A stretch of 64,000 nt of DNA from Syntrophomonas sp. (GTDB lineage: Bacteria > Bacillota > Syntrophomonadia > Syntrophomonadales > Syntrophomonadaceae): positions 131,452-195,451 of the forward strand of contig JAENYG010000007.1 of the NCBI GenBank assembly GCA_016841875.1, in the 5' to 3' direction. Shown here one piece after another: positions 8,761 through 18,453 of the stretch (the stretch's first letter is position 1; every line of letters begins with the position of its first letter). The notes under the pieces are model-generated. The model was not told the DNA's origin and searched no databases. It worked only from the letters and a program-made list of their open reading frames with translations. The position numbers and the translations under genes were made by a program.

Positions 8761-9855
8761 ATGGAGAGATATGAAAAGGCTGCCCTGTGCGTGCTGCATT
8801 CTATTAAAGGAATGGGTCACCGGAGCCTAATGAAAATTAACCAGGACTTTGGAAGCTTCAGCAGGTTCCTTAATATTAATACTACACAACTTAGATCATC
8901 TTTTTTACCAGCTTATGTGGTTGATGAATTTATAGCAGTAAGGCTAAAGATAGACCCACTATCATATCTGGATGACTTGGAAGTGAGGGGTATCGAGGTT
9001 GCTGCTATTAACGAAAGTACTTATCCGGAAGCATTGAGAAATATCCATAATCCACCAGCAATTATTTATTATCGCGGTAGTATTGCAGCTGCCGGCAGTT
9101 TGTGTATGGCGGTAATAGGAGCACGGGCAGCGACTATATATGGCAAAAAGACTGCTCGGGAGCTCGGGCAGTCTTTAGCTGAATATCATGTTACGGTAGT
9201 TAGCGGTATGGCACGGGGTATCGACCGGGAAGCTCATTGGGGGGCTCTGGATAAAAACGGTTTTACTATTGCAGTTCTGGGTAGTGGTATTGATGTGGTT
9301 TATCCCCGAGAAAATTACCAGTTATATGAACAAATCTGTAGCAGGGGGCTGGTTATAAGTGAATTTCCCCCGGGCACTAATCCTGAGCCCGGACATTTTC
9401 CTATGAGGAATCGTATCATTTCAGGGCTATCACGTGGTATTATCGTAGTTGAGGCACGTATAAAAAGTGGAGCTCTGATAACAGCGGATTTTGCACTGGA
9501 ACAGGGTAAGGATGTGTTTGCTATACCGGGTCCTATCAACAGCCCGGCCAGTGCAGGAACCAATAACCTGATCAAGCAGGGGGCGATTTTAGTAACGGGA
9601 ATAATGGATATAATACAAGAATATCATGATTTGGAAGCCAGATTGGACTCCGTTGATGTTAAACAGGAAGAATTGTTGTTGCTCGATAAGGAAGAATCGG
9701 TAATAATTGAGAGTATGAGTTGCGAACCGTGCCATTTTGATAGATTGTTAAATATAACCGGTTTTGATATTGGTCAGCTGAGTTCCCTGCTGCTTAATCT
9801 TGAACTTAGAGGTATAGTACAATCATTACCGGGTAATTACTATGTAAAGCTTTAA
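8761..9855 (+). CDS. dprA: DNA processing protein DprA (Smf)
   Basis: DprA binds incoming single-stranded DNA and loads RecA during transformation. The 364-residue protein has an N-terminal SAM-like helical part, the Rossmann domain with IGARAATIYGKKTARELG and VVSGMARGIDREAHWGAL, and a C-terminal winged-helix-like segment. ATG at 8761 is chosen over the upstream GTG because GAGGTG lies eight bases before it. It heads the conserved clostridial order dprA-topA-trmFO-xerC-hslVU-codY. Confidence 0.95.
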   Translation: MERYEKAALCVLHSIKGMGHRSLMKINQDFGSFSRFLNINTTQLRSSFLPAYVVDEFIAVRLKIDPLSYLDDLEVRGIEVAAINESTYPEALRNIHNPPAIIYYRGSIAAAGSLCMAVIGARAATIYGKKTARELGQSLAEYHVTVVSGMARGIDREAHWGALDKNGFTIAVLGSGIDVVYPRENYQLYEQICSRGLVISEFPPGTNPEPGHFPMRNRIISGLSRGIIVVEARIKSGALITADFALEQGKDVFAIPGPINSPASAGTNNLIKQGAILVTGIMDIIQEYHDLEARLDSVDVKQEELLLLDKEESVIIESMSCEPCHFDRLLNITGFDIGQLSSLLLNLELRGIVQSLPGNYYVKL

Positions 9856-9887
9856 TTAGAATGTTGTAACACGGAGAGGTGATATTA

Positions 9888-11966
9888 TTGGCGGGTAATA
9901 CTTTAATAATCGTTGAGTCTGCTGCCAAGGCCAAAACGCTTGGCAAATTCCTGGGTAAGAATTATAGGATCAAGGCTTCAGTAGGGCACGTCAAGGACCT
10001 GCCCAAGAGTAAGCTGGGCATAGATGTGCAAAATGATTTTGAGCCTCGGTATATAACCATAAGGGGTAAAGGTGACGTATTAAAAGAAATAAAGGACGAG
10101 TCCCAAAAGGCATCTAAAATACTGCTGGCTACTGACCCTGACCGGGAAGGTGAAGCCATAGCCTGGCATCTCCAGACAGCTATGAAAATTCCGGACGGTT
10201 CTGCCTGCCGGATAGAGTTCAATGAAATAACAAAAGACGCGGTAAAGAATGCTATTAAGAAAGCCAGACCTATCGACATGAACCGTGTAAATGCACAACA
10301 GGCCAGAAGGATACTGGATCGCCTGGTAGGTTACAATCTAAGCCCCCTGCTGTGGAGTAAAATCAGGAAAGGCTTAAGTGCTGGTAGAGTACAATCGGTG
10401 GCGGTGAGGCTTATCTGTGAACGTGAAGAAGAAATTAATAACTTCCAACCGGTAGAGTATTGGACCATGGAAGCAATTCTGGCAGATAGCAAGAAAAATA
10501 ACTTTAATGCCCGGGTGGCATTATATAAGAATGAAAGGTTAGAAATTAAATCGGAACAGGAAAAAGATGAAATTGCGGAAGCTCTAAACCTGGCCAAGCT
10601 AAAAATATCCAAAGTAGAGCAAAAGGAAAAACGTAAAAGGCCCAATCCTCCTTTCATCACCAGTACGCTGCAGCAAGAAGCATCAAAAAGGTTAAATTTC
10701 TACGCTAAACGAACCATGAGGGTGGCACAGGAATTATATGAAGGATTGTCTATTGGTAAAGAAGGAACGGTAGGTTTGATAACTTATCTTAGAACCGACT
10801 CCACTAGAGTATCCAGTGTAGCACAGGTTGAAGCGTTAGGTTTTATAGAGTCTTTCTATGGTAAAGAATATGCCCCGGACCAGGCGAATGAATTCAAAAG
10901 CAGAAAGAGCGCTCAGGATGCACATGAGGCTATTAGACCATCTTCGGTGTATAGAACCCCCCAGAGTGTAAAAGACTATTTGTCCAGAGATCAATATCGT
11001 TTGTATAAGCTGGTATGGGACAGGTTTATAGCCAGCCAGATGACCCCAGCGGTATTTGATACTATAGCGGTGGATATAGAGGCAGGTGACTATGGACTCA
11101 AGGCCAGCTCATCACGCTTGAAATTTCCCGGATACAAAAAGGTGTACAATGATAGTGACGAAGAAGAAATCAAAAACCCTATACCTGCTCTAAAGAAAGG
11201 ACAGCAAGTAGCACTTAAGGAACTAAAATCAGAACAGCATTTTACTCAGCCGCCCCCGAGATTTACGGAAGCTAGTCTGGTAAAACTGTTGGAGGAAAAA
11301 AATATCGGCCGCCCCAGTACCTATGCTCCCATAATAGATACTATTCTGCGCAGGAATTACGTAGAGAGACAAAACAAGAATTTTGCACCTACGGAACTGG
11401 GGGTAATTGTAGTTGATCTATTAAAGGACAACTTTTCTAATGTTGTGGGAGTGGAATTTACAGCTCAGATGGAGGAGGAACTGGATCAGGTAGCAGATGG
11501 AAACATGGAGTGGAAAAAAGTAATTCGAGAATTCTATGAGCCGTTTTCTGCTGATATTGAAAAAGCCCAGGAATTGGTGGATAAGATTGAAATTAAGGAT
11601 GAAGAGGCCGGAAAAGAATGTGTGGTATGTGGAAGGCCGCTTCTAATAAAATATGGTCGTTTTGGAAAGTTCATGGCCTGTTCTGGCTTTCCGGAATGCC
11701 GGCATACCGAATCGATGAACGAGGAAGTAGGGGTTCAGTGTCCATTGTGCAGCGGTTCCATAGTGGCCCTAAGGAGTAAAAAAGGACGCCGTTTCTATGG
11801 GTGCAGTAATTACCCGGAATGTGCCTTCCGATCCTGGAATAAGCCGACCGGGGAAAAATGCCCAGAGTGTGGAGATGCTTTGGTGGAGAAAGTCAGTAAA
11901 GCCGACACCCCTAAAATCGTATGTCAGAATACGGCATGTAACTTTAAGAAGGATGATCAAGAGTGA
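9888..11966 (+). CDS. topA: DNA topoisomerase I (type IA)
   Basis: Relaxes negative supercoils through a transient 5'-phosphotyrosine. The N-terminal TOPRIM domain shows TLIIVESAAKAKTL and ATDPDREGEAIAWHL. The active tyrosine lies in LITYLRTDSTRVS. Three C-terminal four-cysteine zinc elements begin CVVCGRPL, CPLCSGSI and CPECGDAL. The start is TTG at 9888, preceded by GAGAGGTG. The product is about 692 residues and overlaps trmFO by 4 bp, implying translational coupling. Confidence 0.97.
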   Translation: MAGNTLIIVESAAKAKTLGKFLGKNYRIKASVGHVKDLPKSKLGIDVQNDFEPRYITIRGKGDVLKEIKDESQKASKILLATDPDREGEAIAWHLQTAMKIPDGSACRIEFNEITKDAVKNAIKKARPIDMNRVNAQQARRILDRLVGYNLSPLLWSKIRKGLSAGRVQSVAVRLICEREEEINNFQPVEYWTMEAILADSKKNNFNARVALYKNERLEIKSEQEKDEIAEALNLAKLKISKVEQKEKRKRPNPPFITSTLQQEASKRLNFYAKRTMRVAQELYEGLSIGKEGTVGLITYLRTDSTRVSSVAQVEALGFIESFYGKEYAPDQANEFKSRKSAQDAHEAIRPSSVYRTPQSVKDYLSRDQYRLYKLVWDRFIASQMTPAVFDTIAVDIEAGDYGLKASSSRLKFPGYKKVYNDSDEEEIKNPIPALKKGQQVALKELKSEQHFTQPPPRFTEASLVKLLEEKNIGRPSTYAPIIDTILRRNYVERQNKNFAPTELGVIVVDLLKDNFSNVVGVEFTAQMEEELDQVADGNMEWKKVIREFYEPFSADIEKAQELVDKIEIKDEEAGKECVVCGRPLLIKYGRFGKFMACSGFPECRHTESMNEEVGVQCPLCSGSIVALRSKKGRRFYGCSNYPECAFRSWNKPTGEKCPECGDALVEKVSKADTPKIVCQNTACNFKKDDQE

Positions 11967-13273
11967 AGTATGTAAATGTTATCGGAGGCGGCCTGGCTGG
12001 CAGTGAAGCTGCATATTTTATTGCCAGCAGAGGCTTCCCAGTACGGCTTTTTGAAATGAGACCAGTAAAGAATACCCCTGTACACCAGACCGGCGACCTG
12101 GCTGAACTCGTTTGCAGCAACTCCCTGAAATCAGACCTGGAAGATACGGCTCAGGGATTGCTGAAGCAGGAGATGAGGCTGTTGGGGTCGCTTTTATTAT
12201 CTTGTGCTGAGGAGGTCAGAGTTCCGGCAGGATCTGCCCTGGCAGTGGACCGAAAATTATTTTCAGAACTAGTAACCCAAAAGATTCAGAGTATGGTAAA
12301 TATTGAAATAATAAGGGAAGAAGTCACTCAAATACCATCGGAGGGTATTACCATAATTGCATCCGGACCATTGACATCGGATACCTTCGCGCAGCAGCTG
12401 CAAGATTTGACCGGGGAAGGAAACCTGTATTTTTATGATGCCGTAGCCCCAAGTATAACCGTGGAAAGCATTGATCTGGAAAAAGTATTCAAGGCATCTA
12501 GATATGGCAAGGGAACAGATGATTATTATAATTGCCCTATGAACCGGGATGAGTATGAATTGTTTTACAGCAGATTGATAGAGGCAGACACATTTCAGGG
12601 GCACAGTATAGATAAACAGGCGGTATTTGATGGCTGTATGCCCATCGAAGTTATGGCCGGCAGAGGTATAGACACTATGCGATATGGCCCTATGCGACCA
12701 GTGGGGCTTAAAGTTCCTGGCAGTGATGAGCGGCCTTACGCCGTGGTGCAGCTGCGACAGGAGGATAAAGACGGCCATGTGTTCGGGCTGGTGGGATTCC
12801 AAACCCGCTTAAAATGGAGAGAACAGCAGGACGTTTTCCGGTTGATTCCTGGCCTGGAAAAGGCTGAATTCGTTAGACATGGTGTAATGCATCGGAATAC
12901 CTATATCAACAGCCCCCGTATTTTGCGGCCCACTCTGCAGTTTAATAATATACCCCGGATTCTGTTGGCCGGGCAAATCACCGGGGTAGAGGGATATATG
13001 GAATCTGCCGCTACAGGTATCATAGCTGGCTTGAATGCGGTTAGAATTTTGCAGAAGGAAGAACCAGTTATACTATCTAGATTTACTATGATCGGGTCTT
13101 TGCTGGATTTTATCAGCAATTCCGAAAGTAAGAGCTTTCAGCCTATAAACGCCAATTTCGGTATTTTACCACCTCTTGATATTAAAATAAAAGATAAAAA
13201 AGCCAGGTATAAATCTTATGTGGGACGATCGGTAGACGAAATGCATAAGTTTTCAGAATTGTTTCTAATATAG
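11963..13273 (+). CDS. trmFO: Methylenetetrahydrofolate-tRNA-(uracil-5-)-methyltransferase TrmFO
   Basis: Folate- and FAD-dependent enzyme that makes m5U54 in the tRNA T-loop. The 436-residue product opens with the FAD-binding motif VIGGGLAGSEAAYFIASRG, followed by MRPVKNTPVHQTGDLAELVCSNSLKS, diagnostic of the GidA-related TrmFO family. LAGQITGVEGYMESAATG is the second flavin motif. Its GTG start overlaps the topA stop (GTGA). Confidence 0.97.
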   Translation: MKYVNVIGGGLAGSEAAYFIASRGFPVRLFEMRPVKNTPVHQTGDLAELVCSNSLKSDLEDTAQGLLKQEMRLLGSLLLSCAEEVRVPAGSALAVDRKLFSELVTQKIQSMVNIEIIREEVTQIPSEGITIIASGPLTSDTFAQQLQDLTGEGNLYFYDAVAPSITVESIDLEKVFKASRYGKGTDDYYNCPMNRDEYELFYSRLIEADTFQGHSIDKQAVFDGCMPIEVMAGRGIDTMRYGPMRPVGLKVPGSDERPYAVVQLRQEDKDGHVFGLVGFQTRLKWREQQDVFRLIPGLEKAEFVRHGVMHRNTYINSPRILRPTLQFNNIPRILLAGQITGVEGYMESAATGIIAGLNAVRILQKEEPVILSRFTMIGSLLDFISNSESKSFQPINANFGILPPLDIKIKDKKARYKSYVGRSVDEMHKFSELFLI

Positions 13274-13332
13274 TTGTAAAACATGTCTGTATGTGCTAGC
13301 ATTTTTTTAGAAACTATGATTCAGGAGTAAAA

Positions 13333-14244
13333 TTGGTGTTTACAAAATATTTAAATGCGTTTTTCAATCATCTGCTGATTGAAAAGAGTGCTTCTGATCT
13401 TACCATATCCGGTTACAAAAATGATCTGCATCAGTTTTTTTATTTTGCTGCAGATAAGTATGATGTGGCCTGGGAAGATTTGAAGAACGAACATGTGAAT
13501 CATAAAACGGCCCGGGATTATCTGGCCGACCTGCAGTCCCATGGACTGAGCAGAGCGACCATGGCCAGGAAACTGGCCGCGCTAAGATCTTATGTAAAAT
13601 ATCTTTGCCGGGAAGGAATACTGGATAGCAATCCTATCGCAGCTGTTTCAACTCCCAAACAGGATAAACGTTTACCTAAATTTCTTTATCCACCAGAAAT
13701 CCAGATGCTTATGGAGGCCCCGGATATTCAGACTACACTCGGAAGCAGAGACCGGGCCATAATGGAAACTCTTTATGCTGCTGGTTTGCGGGTAAGTGAA
13801 CTGGTAGGTATGGATATGAAAGACATAGATTTTGAAGAGGAACTGCTTAAAGTGATGGGAAAGGGCAGCAAAGAAAGAATAGTACCCCTGGGAAGAGAAG
13901 CTAAAAGGTCCCTGCTGCATTATATGAATCATAGAGCCAGACTCCTGAGCAGGAATAATAAATCATGTGAGGCAATATTTTTGAATAGATATGCAGAAAG
14001 ATTATCAGCCCGGAGTGTTAGAAATATTATTAACAAATACATGCAGGAAGCAGCTCTCACCCAGCAGATAAGTCCCCATACCATGAGACATACTTTTGCC
14101 ACCCATTTGCTCAATGCCGGCGCTGACTTGAGATCAGTACAGGAACTGCTGGGGCATGTTAAATTATCAACCACCCAGATTTATACCCATCTGACCCGTG
14201 AAAATATTAAGGAAATACATAAAAATTCACTCCCTCGGAGGTGA
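13333..14244 (+). CDS. xerC: Tyrosine recombinase XerC
   Basis: Site-specific recombinase that resolves chromosome dimers at dif. The 303-residue protein has an N-terminal SAM-like DNA-binding domain (about 1-90) and the catalytic domain with AAGLRVSELVGMD (first Arg), GKGSKERIVPLG (Lys), HTMRHTFATHLL (His-x-x-Arg) and TQIYTHLT (nucleophile Tyr). Its place between trmFO and hslV is the chromosomal xerC position in Firmicutes, not that of a phage integrase. The start is TTG 13333 or GTG 13336 behind AGGAG. Confidence 0.95.
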   Translation: MVFTKYLNAFFNHLLIEKSASDLTISGYKNDLHQFFYFAADKYDVAWEDLKNEHVNHKTARDYLADLQSHGLSRATMARKLAALRSYVKYLCREGILDSNPIAAVSTPKQDKRLPKFLYPPEIQMLMEAPDIQTTLGSRDRAIMETLYAAGLRVSELVGMDMKDIDFEEELLKVMGKGSKERIVPLGREAKRSLLHYMNHRARLLSRNNKSCEAIFLNRYAERLSARSVRNIINKYMQEAALTQQISPHTMRHTFATHLLNAGADLRSVQELLGHVKLSTTQIYTHLTRENIKEIHKNSLPRR

Positions 14245-14247
14245 ACC

Positions 14248-14781
14248 ATGTTTAAAGCAACCACTATAGTAGCTGTGAGAAAAAATGGAAAGACTGCCAT
14301 AGCTGGAGATGGACAGGTAACATTTGGACAGAACACGGTGATGAAACACAACGCCAGCAAGATCAGAAGGCTGTATGAAGGTAAAGTAGTGGCTGGATTC
14401 GCGGGTTCAGTTGCTGATGCATTCACCCTCTTTGCCAAATTTGAAGACAAACTCAAAGAGTATGGAGGCAACCTGACTCGGGCAGCAGTTGAACTAGCTA
14501 AAGAATGGCGATCAGATCGAGTATTAAGAAGATTGGAAGCCTTACTCATTGTAGCTGATAAAGAGAAAATGTTCATGATTTCAGGAAGCGGGGAATTAAT
14601 CGAACCGGACGATGGAATACTGGCTATAGGCTCGGGAGGGACATACGCACTGGCAGCATCAAGGGCGATGTGTAAATTTACCGACTTGAGTTCCCAGGAT
14701 ATTGTTCATGAAGCCCTGATGATAGCTTCCGAAATTTGTGTTTATACCAATAATCATATTACAGTAGAAGTGTTGGATTAG
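14248..14781 (+). CDS. hslV: ATP-dependent protease subunit HslV (ClpQ)
   Basis: Proteasome-like peptidase that assembles as a double hexamer with HslU. The N-terminus reads [20 protein letters not shown]; the mature enzyme would begin at the first Thr, the catalytic nucleophile in the family. [14 protein letters not shown] and the 177-residue length also fit. It lies 3 bp after xerC and 28 bp before hslU. Confidence 0.97.
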   Translation: MFKATTIVAVRKNGKTAIAGDGQVTFGQNTVMKHNASKIRRLYEGKVVAGFAGSVADAFTLFAKFEDKLKEYGGNLTRAAVELAKEWRSDRVLRRLEALLIVADKEKMFMISGSGELIEPDDGILAIGSGGTYALAASRAMCKFTDLSSQDIVHEALMIASEICVYTNNHITVEVLD

Positions 14782-14809
14782 AAAGCTGATCAGTTAGGAG
14801 GCGTTAATA

Positions 14810-16210
14810 CTGCATAACCTTACCCCCAGAGAGATAGTATTAGAACTCGACAAACATATCATTGGACAGCACGAAGCAAAAAAGGCGGTTGCCATAGCTT
14901 TGCGAAATAGATACCGCCGAAAGAAGCTTTCCAACGAACTGCGAGAAGAAATATATCCTAAGAATATAATTATGATTGGATCCACCGGTGTAGGGAAAAC
15001 AGAAATAGCCAGGCGGCTGGCCAGGATGGTAAGAGCGCCTTTTATTAAGGTGGAGGCCAGCAAGTTTACTGAAATTGGATATGTAGGTCGAGATGTAGAC
15101 TCTATGATTAGAGATCTGGCTGAGACATCTATACGCATGGTTAAACAAGAAAAACTGGAGGAGGTGGAGGATAAAGGTAGAACAATGGCCGAGGAACGAA
15201 TCATCGATTACATTCTCCCTTTACCCAGGAAAAAGAAACGAGTTCCTAATAATCCCTTAGAACTGTTCTTAGGTTCGAGTGATAATGGAGAGGAAATAAT
15301 GGAAGAAGATGATCTGCGACGTAAACAAATCGACCAACAGCGGGAAATCCTTAAACAAAAAGTCTCCCGGTTGGAAATGGAAGATGAGATCATTGAGATT
15401 GAGGTGGAGGAGAAGACTCCTTCATTTATGGAGATTATTTCTGGTTCCGGGGTGGAGGAAATGGGCGTAAATCTTCAAGATATGTTCGGCAATCTTATGC
15501 CCGGGAAAAAAAAGAGAAGAAAGATAACCGTATCAGAGGCCAGAAAAATACTTACCGCTGAAGAAGCACAGCAGTTGATAGACATGGACGAAGTCTATCG
15601 AGTAGCGATTAACAGGGTAGAGCAGGATGGTATAATATTTCTGGATGAAATTGACAAAATCGCTAGTAAGGAGACCGCGCATGGTCCTGATGTATCCCGG
15701 GGGGGTGTGCAAAGGGACATATTACCAATTGTTGAAGGTGCAACCGTTACCACTAAATATGGACCGGTAAAAACTGACCATATATTATTTATTGCTGCGG
15801 GAGCCTTTCATACTAGTAAGCCATCTGACTTGATTCCAGAGCTGCAAGGTAGATTTCCTATAAGGGTTGAGCTGGACAGTTTAACGGAGCAAGATCTTAC
15901 CAGGATTCTAACCGAACCTCATAATTCACTGGTTAAGCAGTATTCGGCATTACTGTCTACTGAACAGCTGAAAGTGGATTTTACTGATGAAGCGATCATT
16001 TATATTGCTCAAATAGCTTACTCGGTTAATGCTAGAACAGAGAATATAGGAGCTAGAAGACTCCATACGGTTATGGAAAAAGTCCTGGAAGAACTTATGT
16101 TTGAAGCTCCAGATATGATGGGACAGGAAATAGAAATTGATAAGTCTTATGTCCATAAGAGGCTGGAACCCATTTTGGAAGATGATGACCTGAGTCGATA
16201 TATTTTGTAG
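14810..16210 (+). CDS. hslU: ATP-dependent protease ATPase subunit HslU (ClpY), CTG start
   Basis: AAA+ unfoldase that feeds HslV. Motifs include [17 protein letters not shown] (Walker A), [11 protein letters not shown] (Walker B) and a C-terminal sensor region [21 protein letters not shown], with an acidic charged I-domain between. The family N-terminus [18 protein letters not shown] is encoded upstream of the first conventional start (TTG 14900). The frame is open only back to TAG at 14795, and the sole near-cognate codons well placed behind AGGAGG (14796-14801) are ATA 14807 and CTG 14810. CTG has the ideal eight-base spacing and gives 466 residues, normal for HslU. Confidence 0.95.
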   Translation: MHNLTPREIVLELDKHIIGQHEAKKAVAIALRNRYRRKKLSNELREEIYPKNIIMIGSTGVGKTEIARRLARMVRAPFIKVEASKFTEIGYVGRDVDSMIRDLAETSIRMVKQEKLEEVEDKGRTMAEERIIDYILPLPRKKKRVPNNPLELFLGSSDNGEEIMEEDDLRRKQIDQQREILKQKVSRLEMEDEIIEIEVEEKTPSFMEIISGSGVEEMGVNLQDMFGNLMPGKKKRRKITVSEARKILTAEEAQQLIDMDEVYRVAINRVEQDGIIFLDEIDKIASKETAHGPDVSRGGVQRDILPIVEGATVTTKYGPVKTDHILFIAAGAFHTSKPSDLIPELQGRFPIRVELDSLTEQDLTRILTEPHNSLVKQYSALLSTEQLKVDFTDEAIIYIAQIAYSVNARTENIGARRLHTVMEKVLEELMFEAPDMMGQEIEIDKSYVHKRLEPILEDDDLSRYIL

Positions 16211-16222
16211 GAGGTAAGTGAA

Positions 16223-17008
16223 GTGGCAAAGAATTTGTTAGAAAAATCGCGTTCGATCAACAAAACACTTCAAAAAATAGGTGGAAATCCCGTAAATTTT
16301 TATGAAATAGCAGAAGTCCTGGCTTTAAATCTCGAATGCAGTGTGTTTATAGTCGGCAGGAGAGGGCAGGTATCTGGTTATGCCTTTCATGAAAAAGTGC
16401 CCTGTATAGGAATAAATGAACTGAAGAGTCATGTGGAAAGATTTCCGGAAAGTTTTAATCAAGAATTTACCAATATTCAGGAAACCCAGACCAATGTTTC
16501 CCTGGAACCCGGCCGAAAATGCTTGTTTAATTATAACTACGGCGAATGTAACTGCTCCAGTAGACTCTGGTCGATCACACCGGTATTCGGAGGTGCCAAG
16601 AGAATAGGAACCCTCATACTGGTAAGAGATTCGGAAAGATTCACTGATGAAGATATAGTGCTGGCGGAATATGGCGCCATTGTGGTGGCTAATGAAATCA
16701 TGCGTATGACCTCTGAACGAATTGAAGAACAAGCTCGTAAAAAAGCTTCGGTACAAATTGCCCTGGCTACCCTGTCTTATTCAGAAAAGGGAGCCATAGA
16801 GCACATTATGGCTGAATTGGATGGGACCGAAGGTTTACTGGTTGCCAGCAGAATTGCCGATAAAGTAGGTATAACCCGCTCAGTGATCGTAAGTGCGCTC
16901 AGAAAATTTGAAAGTGCTGGAGTAATAGAATCTAGGTCGCTCGGAATGAAGGGTACATATATAAAAGTACTCAATGATTATCTTTTTGAAGAACTTCGCA
17001 AAGCATAA
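16223..17008 (+). CDS. codY: GTP- and branched-chain amino acid-sensing global regulator CodY
   Basis: CodY represses stationary-phase, nitrogen, motility and sporulation genes when GTP and branched-chain amino acids are abundant. The 261-residue protein has an N-terminal GAF-type ligand domain, a linker helix, and a C-terminal winged helix containing ASRIADKVGITRSVIVSALRK. The start is GTG after GGAGGTAAGTGAA. It closes the hslVU operon and stands just ahead of the flagellar superoperon, a conserved neighbourhood. A strong terminator follows. Confidence 0.97.
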   Translation: MAKNLLEKSRSINKTLQKIGGNPVNFYEIAEVLALNLECSVFIVGRRGQVSGYAFHEKVPCIGINELKSHVERFPESFNQEFTNIQETQTNVSLEPGRKCLFNYNYGECNCSSRLWSITPVFGGAKRIGTLILVRDSERFTDEDIVLAEYGAIVVANEIMRMTSERIEEQARKKASVQIALATLSYSEKGAIEHIMAELDGTEGLLVASRIADKVGITRSVIVSALRKFESAGVIESRSLGMKGTYIKVLNDYLFEELRKA

Positions 17009-17040
17009 GCTAAAATAATTTTATCCTGGATTATTAACAA

Positions 17041-17072
17041 GGCTAACCGGACCGGTTAGCCTTAATTTTTTT
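17041..17072 (+). terminator. Intrinsic terminator after codY
   Basis: GGCTAACCGG and CCGGTTAGCC form a GC-rich hairpin, followed by TTAATTTTTTT. It separates the hslVU-codY operon from the flagellar cluster. Confidence 0.92.
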
Positions 17073-17183
17073 GTGCCAAAAAGGTCCTACTTGCCCAACT
17101 ATTATACTATTAGACCTAGGAACAATAGCCCATTTTGTTAATTAAAGAAGGAATTGAAACAATTAAAGTCGAAGAGACTAAAT

Positions 17184-17213
17184 TGTATATAAAGTAGGGA
17201 AAGAGGGGATGAA
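17184..17213 (+). promoter_or_regulatory. Candidate leader/promoter zone of the flagellar superoperon
   Basis: Upstream of flgB, TTAAAG and TATATA lie 17 bases apart near 17162-17190, and TTGAAA occurs near 17154. Either could be a vegetative promoter; both are imperfect, and no sigma-D type site (TAAA...GCCGATAA) was seen. The ribosome site is AAAGAGGGG. Confidence 0.3.
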
Positions 17214-17633
17214 ATGCTCGATAAACTATTAAATTCAGGAAGCGAGCAATTGCTGGTTAAAGCGATGGATGCTGCAAGTTTGCGCAACGAAGTCATTGCT
17301 AACAACATAGCAAATGTAGAAACCCCGGGTTTTAAAAAAAGTGAGGTAATTTTCTCAGAAAAGATTAAAAAAGTCCTACAAAATGAAAAAATTCATGTTA
17401 AACTAAATATAACCGATAAAAGACATATAACAAGTTCTAAAAGTCCTGGTATCAATACAATTCAACCCGAAATAAGCCAGTGTAATAGTACCAGTTATCG
17501 TAACGATGGTAATAACGTTGATATTGATGTAGAAATGGCAGAACTTGCCAAAAATAAGATTTATTATGACGCCATGGGCCAGAGTATAAGCAATGAAATC
17601 AAATTGCTCAGGCTGGCAATAGAAAGAGGTTAG
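17214..17633 (+). CDS. flgB: Flagellar basal-body rod protein FlgB
   Basis: Proximal rod component, exported through the flagellar type III apparatus. The 139-residue protein carries the rod-family N-terminal motif NEVIANNIANVETPGFKKSEV and an amphipathic C-terminal helix. It is the first gene of the superoperon, before flgC and fliE. Confidence 0.95.
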   Translation: MLDKLLNSGSEQLLVKAMDAASLRNEVIANNIANVETPGFKKSEVIFSEKIKKVLQNEKIHVKLNITDKRHITSSKSPGINTIQPEISQCNSTSYRNDGNNVDIDVEMAELAKNKIYYDAMGQSISNEIKLLRLAIERG

Positions 17634-17639
17634 ATAATT

Positions 17640-18098
17640 ATGAGCTTTCTTAACTGTATAGATGTAAGTGCTTCAGGTTTAACCGCCCAGAGACTCAGGA
17701 TGGATACTATTGCTAATAACATGGCTAATGCTGAAACAACTAGAAATGCAGATGGCACTGGCCCATATAAAAGACAAGTGGTGGTTTTTGAAGCCCGAGA
17801 GTCGGAGTACCCCAAGAGTGCTTTCCGGGGAATGCTGGAAAAACAATATACTGCTTCCGGCGGGGGGGTAAGCGTTAAGGCCATAAAGGAAATTGATGAA
17901 ACAGAGGAACCATTCCGGATATTATACGAACCCGGAAATCCAGATGCTGATGAAGATGGTTATGTAAAATATCCTAATGTAAATGTAGTTGAAGAAATGA
18001 TCAATATGATTTCTTCAACCAAAGCATATGAAGCTAATGCCAAAGTCATAGAAGCTAGCAAGAATATGGCTTTGCGAGCTCTGGATATCGGAAGGTAG
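17640..18098 (+). CDS. flgC: Flagellar basal-body rod protein FlgC
   Basis: Rod protein of 152 residues. The N-terminus has ASGLTAQRLRMDTIANNMANAET and the C-terminus NVVEEMINMISSTKAYEANAKVI, both hallmarks of FlgC. It follows flgB by 6 bp and precedes fliE. Confidence 0.96.
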   Translation: MSFLNCIDVSASGLTAQRLRMDTIANNMANAETTRNADGTGPYKRQVVVFEARESEYPKSAFRGMLEKQYTASGGGVSVKAIKEIDETEEPFRILYEPGNPDADEDGYVKYPNVNVVEEMINMISSTKAYEANAKVIEASKNMALRALDIGR

Positions 18099-18117
18099 AG
18101 GGGGCTGATGAATTAGA

Positions 18118-18429
18118 ATGGCTATTATAGACACCGGCAGTATAGGAGCAGTTAATCTTAAACCAAATACCATCAGCAGTCCTAGCCAGAGCATTGATGG
18201 AGCTACCGGTAAAAACTTCATGAATTATCTTAAGGAAGCACTTAACGATGTGAATGACTACCAGCAAGAAGCTTCACAAAGCGCTCTGAACCTGGCGATG
18301 GGTAATAACGAATACCTGCACAATACTACTATTGCTTACGAAAAGGCTATTTTAGCACTGCAGCTAACAGTTGAAATAAGAAATAAGCTGGTAAGCGCCT
18401 ATGAAGAGATCATGAGAATGCAGGTATAA
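18118..18429 (+). CDS. fliE: Flagellar hook-basal body protein FliE
   Basis: Links the MS ring to the rod. The 103-residue protein has the family core NFMNYLKEALNDVNDYQQEA and the C-terminal AILALQLTVEIRNKLVSAYEEIMRMQ. Order flgB-flgC-fliE-fliF is standard. Confidence 0.95.
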   Translation: MAIIDTGSIGAVNLKPNTISSPSQSIDGATGKNFMNYLKEALNDVNDYQQEASQSALNLAMGNNEYLHNTTIAYEKAILALQLTVEIRNKLVSAYEEIMRMQV

Positions 18430-18453
18430 ATAATCTTGGTTGGGAGTTAAGGG

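Noticed and set aside
13333..14244. xerC as a phage or island integrase
   Set aside because: It sits within the conserved trmFO-xerC-hslVU-codY order and has the chromosomal XerC length and motifs.
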